Below are positions 1 through 7,242 of a stretch of 12,218 nt of DNA, piece after piece. Position 1 is the stretch's first letter; every line of letters begins with the position of its first letter. The translations under genes and the position numbers were made by a program. The notes under the pieces were generated by a model that worked only from the letters and a program-made list of their open reading frames with translations, ran no database searches and had not been told where the DNA came from. This DNA is from Ochromonadaceae sp. CCMP2298 (Eukaryota > Sar > Synurophyceae > Ochromonadales > Ochromonadaceae), in NCBI GenBank assembly GCA_026770595.1, contig MU634436.1, positions 1-12,218 of the forward strand. Reading direction: 5' to 3'.

Positions 1-16
1 CCCCCCCCATTCCCAG

Positions 17-3000
17 GACAACTCGTACGAGATCGTGAACGCCTCGATACCCCTCATACAATCCACCGTAGAGCGAGGCGTACTGGCCAGGTGCGTGATC
101 TTAATAATCTATTCATGCCATAGTATTCGGATATGATACACCTACCCAGGGTGTGGGTGGCTATCTGGTTTTCCTATATACCTAATTTCACCTAATTACA
201 CCTTACTTCATACTCACACATACTCATACGCCCAATAGGGTTGCCGCGGAGCTGCTGCAGATCGACACCTCCGCCAACCCCCAGTGCGGCCTGTCCTCCT
301 CCTCCCCCTTCGCCAAGGCATACCTCAACATCCTCAGACAGTCAGGTGAGTGATCATACAATCTTACAATGTTTCAATATTTTCATGTTAATTATGCGAA
401 TGTCTGATTTTCATTCAGTTTTTCTTCAATAACACCCAATTTCTTCAAGTAAACCCGTGCTAATTTTTCAATACTCATATCACTCAGGCCTCACGCGCGC
501 AGAGGAGGTGAAGAAGGTCTACGAGGGGGGGGTGCAGCGTGTGGCTCGGCTGACAGTGGCCTCGTATGAAGTGCGGAAGGCCAAGGAGGAGGTACGATCA
601 TAATTCGTTGTATTTATCTGATCACAGTGATGAAACGATATTTGCATAATATGAATCCATATTATAATAAATTATAATAACAACACTCCAACACCTGCAT
701 AATATTAATAATAACTCTTAAATCCCCTCAAACAACCCTATATAACCCTATATAACAACACTTAAATTCCCAACAGGTGAGGGTGGCCGAGGCACTTGTG
801 GAGAAGGAGCAGGAGGACAGAGAGAAGGAGGAGGAGATCAGGAAGCAGAAGAGACTGGCGCTGCTGCCCCCGGAGCCCAAAAAGAGCAAGCAACAGCTGG
901 AGGACGAGGAGGAGATTAGTATCAACTTTGACAGGTACTACTCGATGATAATATGTACCTAACACCTACAATATTAACAATATAATAACACTCTAACGCC
1001 TATGATAATAACACAATAACAATAACACTCGACACTCTAACACCTCTGATGATAATAAAATAACAACAACAATAACAATAATAACAATAACACGTAAATC
1101 CCCCACCTCAAACAACTATAATAATCATATAAATAATAACAACAATAACAATATTCTAACAACAACAAAAACAACAACGACAACAACAACAACAACAACA
1201 CTCTTCCACCTATTCCCATCACCCACACCCCACAGGGATATTGAGGAGGAGGTCACGGAGGAGATGTTGATCGTGGCCAGGAAAGAGGAGATACTGAAAA
1301 CGGTAAGTATATATACACATATTTATATGTTTATGTATGTATGTATGTATGTATGTATGTATGTGTGTATGTACGTATGTATGTATATATATGTGCAAGA
1401 TCCTCTCTGCCCTGCCCCTGCTACTATAACACTCACACCTTATAATATATACTATAATTACTAGAATGCGTATTAAACCCCCTCCTTCTATGCTGAAATG
1501 TGTATTAAACCCTCAGGTGTGGCTGGAGATGAGCAACCGGATGTACACCAAGGTACGTACTATTACACACTATGTGCATTTAACCCCCTCCTATACTCCT
1601 ATACTAATGTGTATTTAAACCCCTTCTATACTTGACTGATATGTATTTAACCCTCTCCTATATACTAATGTTTATTTAACCCCCCCCTTCTCTCCCATAC
1701 ATATATATAACCCTATGCATATACACAGTCTACCTCGAAGATGACCTTCTGGGACCTCAACTCGGACAGAGCCCTTGCGCTAGCCACCAAGGAGGTGCAG
1801 GAGTCCAACCAGATACAAAAGACCAAAGAGGTGAGATAGAACATGCAATATAGGATACTTGTATGTATATGTGTGTATGTGTATATGAATATGTATGTGT
1901 AAATATTGATGGATGTATTGTTTATCTAACTGTTTTTTTATCTACCCCCCCCGCCCCCTTACAGCTGGAGGCTACCGCCGCCGCCCTGCTGTTTGACAAG
2001 CTGGCAGACATCGAGCGCAAGCAGTACGCCAAGCTGTACTCCCTGGAGAAGAGGGAAATGGCCACTCAGAGACAGGTGTCGGACACGTGGGTGCGGTATG
2101 TGTACCTGCTGATGGAGACCACCATGGCCCAGGTATGCTAAAAACCCACTCCTCCTATACTAAAATGTGTATTAAACCCCCTCCTCCTATACGAACATGT
2201 GTATTAAACCCCCTCCTCCTATACAATAATATGTATTAAACCCCTTCTAGTGCGCGGAGACGGGCGCCCTGTTCCACAACCTGGACGAGTTCCAGCAGTC
2301 CCTGATGCTGAGGCAGAAGGCCAACGAGCTAAGAGCGCTGTGCAACATCCCCCCCTACGATGTGGTGTACGACCCCCTAGACGCGTCAGCCATCGTGGCG
2401 CAGCTGGTATGGACCCTCCTCTCATATCCTTTCCTCCGTTTATATCCTCCTTTCATCCTCCTCTTATGGTTGTGTGCACATTGTGTATGTTGTGTACCAA
2501 TCCCTCTTTCTAAACCCCTCTTTCTTTGTTCTATACATCTATCTATGTATCTATACACCTATGTATCTATGTATCTGTGTATCTATATATCTATAGAGCG
2601 GCACTCCTATGGGCCTCAAGGCGGGCGGCGCAGACACAGTAGAGGAGGTGGTTGCCGCACTCAACTCCAAGTACGGCAAAACCCTGCGCAGCAACGCAGC
2701 CCTCAGAGGCGCGCAGCAGATAGTGGACCTGGCCGTGGAGACATTGATGAAGGAGCTGCCCCCCGCACCCGCCAGCGTGAACGAAAAGAAGAGAGCCGAA
2801 TCCGCCATTCTGTCCAAGCAGGTATAAAAACCCACCTTTGTGGCCCATAAAATAATATTGTGGGTTTTTAATACTTTGGGATTTTTATTTTGTGGGTTTT
2901 TAACTAACTCATAATTATCCTGTCTTTTTAACAACTCTGACCCCTACAACTGTGTCTTTTGAACAATTGTAGGTGTCTGATTTGAAGCTGGAGGCGACGA

Positions 3001-3053
3001 GGAACAGGGGACAGCCCTTTAAGGAGGGAGAGAGCGTGGTGGGGAGGATGTAA
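17..3053 (+). CDS. Unrecognised Glu/Lys-rich, probably helical protein, 3' part (11 exons, 5' end outside window)
   Basis: Exons by hand: 17-90, 239-345, 488-591, 777-934, 1236-1302, 1517-1552, 1729-1830, 1965-2132, 2251-2406, 2597-2821, 2973-3053. All ten introns are GT-AG, every junction keeps frame, and the joined reading is 425 residues ending at TAA 3051-3053. Bases 1-16 are the pyrimidine-rich end of a further upstream intron, so the N-terminus is missing. Residue numbers refer to the visible part. Residues about 92-170 are very rich in Glu, Lys, Arg and Gln (for example EKEQEDREKEEEIRKQKR at 104-121), as expected of a long charged helix or coiled coil. A basic patch follows (PPEPKKSK, 126-133). 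Residues 217-324 look helical too. No signal peptide, membrane segment or catalytic motif is visible, and I do not recognise the family. The exon structure is well supported; the function is unknown. The gene converges on the malonyl-CoA decarboxylase gene. Confidence 0.82.
1047..1205. repeat. AAC/AAT simple repeat in gene 1 intron 4
   Basis: The middle of intron 4 (935-1235) consists of trinucleotide runs of AAC, AAT and ACA with ATAAC words. It has almost no G on the sense strand. The 3' end turns pyrimidine-rich before the acceptor CACAG at 1231-1235. Intron 3 (592-776) is made of similar words. Confidence 0.85.
1332..1394. repeat. ATGT tetranucleotide microsatellite in gene 1 intron 5
   Basis: About 15 near-perfect ATGT units, with GTGT and ACGT interruptions, start about 30 bases after the donor of intron 5 (1303-1516). 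The length probably varies between strains. The run can be read through in one frame as a Met-Tyr-Val/Cys string, but lies inside the intron and is not coding. Confidence 0.9.
1466..1690 (+). repeat. Intron repeat, about 30-bp unit, copies in introns 5 and 6 of gene 1
   Basis: The unit begins with ATGTGTATTAAACCCCCTCC and continues with a pyrimidine-rich stretch and CTATACTAA. Copies start at 1466 and 1498 (intron 5) and at 1572, 1607, 1641 and 1668 (intron 6). The copy at 1498 runs straight into the acceptor CAG at 1514-1516. The unit combines a TACTAA-like branch-site word with a pyrimidine tract, so it could itself work as a 3' splice signal. The exon 1517-1552 lies between the two groups of copies. 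Confidence 0.8.
2133..2250 (+). repeat. Intron 8 of gene 1, almost wholly tandem copies of the same unit
   Basis: Copies start at 2165, 2197 and 2231, with a partial one near 2140, at spacings of 32-34 bases. The last copy runs into the acceptor CTTCTAG at 2244-2250. It is the same unit as in introns 5 and 6. Almost the full length of this 118-base intron is repeat. Confidence 0.85.
2536..2596 (+). repeat. ATCT/ATGT microsatellite at the 3' end of gene 1 intron 9
   Basis: Imperfect tetranucleotides (ATCT, ATGT, ATCT) run from about 2536 to the acceptor CTATAG at 2591-2596. The intron is 2407-2596. No further element is seen in it. Confidence 0.8.
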
Positions 3054-3448
3054 GGGGCGTGTAGGGGGGAGGGCGGGGGTTAGTAGAGCGCAGTCAGCAG
3101 TAGGCTAACGACTGAGGAAAAGAAGGACTGAGGGCTCAGGATGCAGTAAGACGGGACATAGAGGACGGGACACATCATTCGTCCTGTCACAGCGTGCTTG
3201 TTTATGATCTACAGACATATACCGCACAGGCGTAGGTGCATGCACAGGCAAATGCACCGGTATATGCACCGGCACGTATTAGCACATTCCCGGGTTCCCG
3301 GTACAGTCTGCACTGTACTGTAGGCTGCTTGCACATTGTGTTGCTTCGGTGTACTGTAATCAAAGAAGTGTACGGTGTACTGTGTGCGGTTTACTTTATA
3401 CCTTTTTATTAATACATTCTATACACCTACTCTTACTCCTAAATACAC
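3054..3448. other. Convergent intergenic region between gene 1 and MLYCD
   Basis: This holds the 3' ends of two converging genes. Bases 3054-3200 are purine-rich, as in a 3' UTR. At 3232-3288 there is a cluster of GTGCA/TGCAC words, including GTGCATGCAC and two TATGCACCGG-like units. At 3290-3385 there are several CTGTACTG/GTGTACTGT words built on GTAC. I found no coding region, tRNA or certain polyadenylation signal. Because the two stops are only 395 bases apart, the transcripts may overlap. Confidence 0.6.
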
Positions 3449-5677
3449 CTATTCATACACCTTCTCCTGGAAGGTTTTCTGGCCCAAAAACTCTCCCACC
3501 TCTCCGCTCACCACCACCTCCCCAGCCTCAAACTGCCCCCTGTTTTCTTCCAATCTCTCCAAAGGGTACAGGTAGTTCACCATTAAACCCAGGGAATTTT
3601 TCAGGTTTTTGGGTTTTGTTGTGCCCAGCCACAGCAGGCGGTGCAGCTCTGCTCCGTTGCGTAGGTGGAAGGAGGCTACGGGGCAGAGGAGACTGGGAAT
3701 GGGGGTGGGGGTGGGGGTGGTAATGTATTGACCGGCGAGCCAGAGGAGCTGTGAGGGAGGGGGGAGACAAGGGGGGAGAAAAGGGGGGAGAAAAGGGGGG
3801 AGGGAAAGGGTGAGGGAAAGGGTGAGGGAAAGTAGATAAGTTTAAAGAGCAGAGAGCACAGAGCAGAGCAGAGCACAGCGAATTTCCCAATTCCCCTCCT
3901 CCCCCCGCACTTACCGGTTCTCGCAGCTTTTCTCTGAGGCCCTCGTCAGTCCACTCGAGTGGTTTTTGCAGCGTGTCCAGCAGCCACCGCCACACCTCCT
4001 CGTCCGTTACAGAGGTAGAGGTGGGGGTGGGAGTGGAGGTGGAGGTGAGGGTGGAGGTAGGGGCAGCGGCAGAGGCATAGACAGAGCGGATCTGTTGCCA
4101 ATACTTCCCAGGCATGAGGGGCATATTGGGTGGGTTTTGGAGGTGCATCCAGGCGACCAGGTCGGGCACTGGGGAGAGGGTGGAGAATGTGTGCAGGCTG
4201 GGGCGCTCTTGCTGCAATTCCCGCACCACTTCTCTGATCAGGTGGGATGCGAGGGAGAGACCTCCTGTTAGGGGTGTGGGTGTGGAGTGAAGAGTTAGTC
4301 GTAAGGAGTAGGAGAAGCAGTAATTTAGAAGAGGCAACGCATGGGTTATGCGTTTACGGGTTGAATGGATTGTGAGTTATGGGTAGTGGGTTTTGGGATA
4401 TCTTACGCATGGCTGGGTTGGGAGAATTGACTGAGTAGAACATGGCGTGGGAGGGGGCCTCCTCTTCCTTGAAGATGTCCAGAGACCTGGGGGTGGGGTG
4501 GGGATTACAGACATTAACACACGCGATTAGACGAATCGATACAGAGAGACACATAAAGCTGTACGTACTTAAGTGAATCTGCCAGCCTGGTCGTCAGCCC
4601 CACGTGGATGAAGGCCAGCGGCTCCTCTGGCATGCCTGGGTGGAAGAGGGTTAGTGTGTGTGTACTATGTAAGTAATGTATGTACTATGTAAGTAATGTA
4701 TGTACTATGTAAGTAATGTACTATGTACTATATACTATGTACGTACTCGATGTACTATATGCTCTATGTACTATGTACGTACTCTATGTACGCACTCGTA
4801 CCTGGGTGGAAGAGGGCGTAGCAGCGCCGTCCCTCGTGGAATCGACCCTTGAGCTCCCTCAGACTCATCACCGCATGCACCGCGTCCTAGAGGGGGTTAG
4901 GGGGGTTAGGTTTAATAGGGTATATAGGGAGGGGGAGGTAAGGTATGGAGGGAGGGGGTTCAACACGCAGGTAAGGTATGGAGGGATGGGAAGGCAAGGT
5001 ATGGAGGGAGGGGAATGCAGACATGGAAGGTATAGAGGGAGGGGACATAGTAACATCGGTACCTGTCTGGCGATCTTCTCCAGTACTGCGCCGGAGGAGC
5101 TGAAGGTAATCCGCCGCAGCACCAGGTTGTCCACGCAGAAGGCTGCCTCCAGCCAGCCCCTCAGCACAGACTCCAGCAACTCCACCCTATGAAGGTCTAC
5201 CGCTGCTGCTGGGGCTGCTGTTGGCGCTGAGGTTGGGGCTGGGGCTGAATAAGACCCAACTGGTGAGGCTGAGGCTGACAATGATGCTGCTGGTGCTGAG
5301 GCTGGGGCTGACAATGACGATGGTGCTTCTGCTGTTGCGGTTGCTGGTGCGGAGGCTTTGAGTCTCCTGCGCATCTGCAGATTGTCCACGCGCATCTGCA
5401 TCGCCACCCTGGACCCACCCACACTCCTAGAGAGTATCGATCCGAGGTCGATCGTGCCCACGAGAGGATATACCTTGCTCTGCATGATTCTATACCGCTC
5501 CTCGGCTCTCAGGGTCTGGAGGTCCTCTACCCACGTGCCGAAGCGGCGCAGCCGCACACCGGGCGCACACAGGACCCTGCCAAATGAGTGCGCGCGCATC
5601 ATGAAGTGGAGAGAGTCAGCTCGGAAAGTGACGCGCTGATGGGACGAGAGATAGATGCGAGGTGGGGGTCGATCCAT
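3449..5677 (-). CDS. MLYCD: Malonyl-CoA decarboxylase (six exons, complete, 498 aa)
   Basis: This enzyme splits malonyl-CoA into acetyl-CoA and CO2, controlling malonyl-CoA and fatty-acid oxidation in mitochondria, peroxisomes or cytosol. Exons in reading order: 5677-5063, 4886-4802, 4635-4569, 4486-4407, 4264-3915, 3748-3449. All introns are GT-AG, and the joined 1497 nt is close to the human protein's length (493 aa). Family landmarks cross the junctions: LRRITF before the DAVHAV block (about 187-212), RRCYALFHPGMPEEPLAF, LIREVVRELQQERP, FSTLSPVP with the catalytic-type Ser313, and VASFHLRNGAE with the catalytic-type His427, then LMVNYLY. The ATG at 5677 has A at -3 and G at +4. The first 50 residues are Arg-rich with few acids, which may be a mitochondrial presequence. 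The C-terminus (EKVYE) lacks the SKL peroxisomal signal of animal enzymes. Low-complexity inserts sit at 108-160 (Ala/Ser/Pro), 347-368 (Thr/Ser/Pro) and 409-417 (Thr/Pro). Family assignment is firm; location is inferred. Confidence 0.93.
3755..3835 (-). repeat. Pyrimidine repeat tract in the last MLYCD intron
   Basis: Read on the coding strand, intron 5 (3914-3749) ends in tandem units of about 10-12 bases (CCCTCACCCTTT, then CCCCCCTTTTCT). These form an unusually long polypyrimidine tract before the acceptor CACAG. Confidence 0.8.
4635..4816 (-). repeat. 16-bp direct repeats at both junctions of MLYCD intron 2
   Basis: The 16 bases at 4635-4650 are identical to those at 4801-4816 (coding strand CCCTCTTCCACCCAGG). 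In the upstream copy the first 15 bases end exon 2 and the last G is the first base of the intron. In the downstream copy the first 15 bases end the intron and the G starts exon 3. Splicing of intron 4801-4636 therefore leaves exactly one copy. The exonic copy encodes part of the conserved LFHPG stretch, so it is the older one. Confidence 0.9.
4661..4800. repeat. Perfect 20-bp tandem repeat plus GTAC-rich degenerate repeat in MLYCD intron 2
   Basis: Three perfect copies of TGTACTATGTAAGTAATGTA lie at 4661-4680, 4681-4700 and 4701-4720. They are followed by degenerate TACTATGTAC/GTACGTACT words to 4800. Together these fill most of the 166-base intron. The perfect identity of the copies suggests recent expansion. 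Confidence 0.92.
4915..5048 (-). repeat. Minisatellite in MLYCD intron 1
   Basis: On the + strand about five imperfect copies of a unit containing AAGGTATGGAGGGAGGGG, spaced roughly 25-30 bases, fill most of intron 1 (5062-4887). On the coding strand this is C/T-rich, with CCATACCTT words. Confidence 0.8.
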
Positions 5678-6005
5678 TTTTGAGATGTGACCACGTAGCA
5701 AGTGGAATACGTTACGAACTATTGTTGCTGTTCATTAATTAGGCATGATTATCAAGTAAAGTGTAGACCTTTGATGACAGAGGTGTACGGATCAAAGGAA
5801 GGGTTGAAGATGAGAGGAGAGGCAGCAGGAGAGTGTGGAAAGAGAGAATTCTAGAGCTAAACAGGCCAGCGCGGAAAGAGGCCTTCTACCGAGTCAGAAG
5901 GAGTCAGCTGGTCCGTTGCTCAGTGAAGAGAGACCGTCCTCAGTTCGCGCTCCGCGACCAGGCAAGTGTAACCCCTCAGGGTGCCGTTAGTGACCCATTG
6001 ACACC
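5678..6005. promoter_or_regulatory. Shared upstream region between divergent MLYCD and E2 genes
   Basis: These 328 bases separate two divergent start codons, so they must hold both 5' UTRs and both promoters. The half next to MLYCD (about 5700-5770) is AT-rich. The half next to the E2 gene is GC-richer and purine-rich, as expected of a leader. An in-frame TGA at 5991-5993 closes the E2 frame just upstream of its ATG. I see no clear TATA box or named factor site. Confidence 0.55.
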
Positions 6006-6506
6006 ATGATCACTCTCAAGGAGCGCATGGTGTGCGAGCGCAGGACGCGCAAAGAGTACGCCGACCTGCTGAGCAACCCCACCCCGAACGTGAAGATCGT
6101 GTGCGATGCGGGCGACCACTTGAACTGGTTCTGCCTGATCCACGACCTCACGAACGAAGAATTCCTAGGCGGAGAGTACATCATCAACATCAAGCTTTCT
6201 CCCCGCTACCCCTTCGAGGCCCCAGATTTCCTGATGCTCACGCCTAGCGGTAGGTTCGCCGTATCCAAGAAACTGTGCTTCTCCAACAGCTCTCACCACC
6301 AAGAGTCGTGGTCTCCCATCTGGAACATGCGTACGATCATTCTGGGCTTTCTGTCTTTTTTCATGGAGACCACGTCGAGCGGGGTGGGTCATATAGACAC
6401 CCCGAAGGAGGAGAAGATCCGGATGGCTGGGGCGTCGCAGGGCTACAATGCGCAGCACAACGCGGTGGTGATGGCGTTGTTCGCAGAGGGCAAGAGCGAC
6501 GCATGA
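6006..6506 (+). CDS. UBE2J/Ubc6-like ubiquitin-conjugating enzyme E2, no membrane anchor, intronless
   Basis: E2 enzymes carry ubiquitin as a thioester on a Cys and pass it on to substrates with an E3; the UBE2J/Ubc6 branch serves ER-associated degradation. The 166-residue product is almost all UBC fold. It has EEFLGGEYIINIKL (51-64), the YPFEAPDF turn (68-75), TPSGRF (79-84) in place of the usual His-Pro-Asn motif, the active-site Cys91 in KKLCFS, then HHQESWSPIW (97-106), which matches the HP-x-W-x-P-x-W pattern of UBE2J2. The start at 6006 is fixed by an in-frame TGA at 5991. Ubc6 and UBE2J proteins normally continue about 100 residues to a C-terminal membrane anchor; this one stops after the UBC domain and is hydrophilic at the end. 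No signal or transit leader is present, so it is probably cytosolic. It is the only complete gene here without introns. Subfamily is likely but not certain. Confidence 0.9.
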   Translation: MITLKERMVCERRTRKEYADLLSNPTPNVKIVCDAGDHLNWFCLIHDLTNEEFLGGEYIINIKLSPRYPFEAPDFLMLTPSGRFAVSKKLCFSNSSHHQESWSPIWNMRTIILGFLSFFMETTSSGVGHIDTPKEEKIRMAGASQGYNAQHNAVVMALFAEGKSDA

Positions 6507-7242
6507 GGGAGCAGCCACAGACACACAGACACAGTGATGGTACACCCGCAGATACAGAGGAATGTGCCTTTCTCGTCTGCCCCTTCTCTTCCTTACTCGA
6601 CAGTCCGAACTCTCATCCTATGGCATAGGTGCATATGTGCATAGCCACATAGGCACATAAGTGCATAGGTGCATAGGAGCATTGGTGTATATTTGTCATA
6701 TCTGCATAAGTTACGACTTCTGTTGCTCTTACCTAGCTCTGAATCTCGCTCACAGTTGCTGATTGTCCTCATCTAGTTCCCTTTAGGATGATGCACAGTT
6801 AAGCATCTGCTGCTACATATTGCACATAATTATTCTGCATTTGTGATAAGATAGCGCACACCTTGAGTTTAACTTCAAATGTCTCATCTCTCTGAGTTTT
6901 ATTCTGTCCAGTGCTGGGCCAGTGTCATATGCGTGGCTTCTGCAAAGGGCGTGTTTATACATGCCCAGGGGTACCGGTACAGTACCCGGTAGATGAACGC
7001 CAAGAATAATTGTTAGAGTACACAACAAGAATACGAAACCGAATTTTTGTTGCGGGGTCGTTTTTGCGCGCGAAGACTTCGTCTCGAATATCTCTGCTCA
7101 ATCTGCCGTCCCGCGCACCAAACCGGCTCACCCTCCACATCTTCAGCAGTTCACACCCTCTTGGAGCTACTGTGTGGAATAGCACCCGCCGACGCAGCTC
7201 GTCGCAGACAGAATCAGTCGAATTCTCATCCCAGGATCAGGA
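6507..7242. other. Intergenic region after the E2 gene and 5' flank of the FKBP-ankyrin gene
   Basis: Bases 6507-6620 are probably the E2 3' UTR. A GTGCATAGG-type repeat lies at 6623-6690. Bases 6690-6950 show nothing I recognise. At 6966-6992 there is a GTAC-rich palindromic stretch (GGTACCGGTACAGTACC). Bases 7000-7242 are probably the promoter and leader of the next gene. The short open frames on either strand show no protein-like features, and no tRNA is visible. Confidence 0.55.
6623..6690. repeat. GCATAGGTGCAT-type short tandem repeat
   Basis: Roughly seven imperfect units of 8-10 bases (GCATAGGT, GCATATGT, GCACATAAGT) lie about 115 bases after the E2 stop codon. A similar GTGCA-rich cluster lies downstream of gene 1 at 3232-3288. 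Confidence 0.75.

Noticed and set aside
2133-2250. Regularly spaced repeats that resemble a short CRISPR array
   Set aside because: The spacing is 32-34 bases, but repeats make up almost the whole unit and there are no unique spacers. It lies in a eukaryotic intron.
2551-2934. Minus-strand open frame of 127 codons
   Set aside because: It is antisense to exon 10 of gene 1, with no protein-like features of its own.
3349-3723. Plus-strand open frame of 124 codons
   Set aside because: It is the complement of the last MLYCD exon and flank; the minus strand gives conserved enzyme sequence there.
3695-3725. Possible hidden intron removing the TTPTPTPIP segment before the catalytic His of MLYCD
   Set aside because: The AG sites after the run do not keep phase with the upstream exon end, whereas the acceptor at 3749-3750 does and yields the family-like LLWLAGQYI segment.
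3966-4271. Plus-strand open frame of 101 codons, Gly-rich
   Set aside because: It is antisense to MLYCD exon 5; the Gly comes from the complement of the Thr/Ser/Pro repeat.
4868-5701. Longer MLYCD first exon starting at 5701 with TTG
   Set aside because: An ATG in good context lies in frame at 5677, and non-ATG starts are rare in nuclear genes. The lower part, below 5063, is intron.
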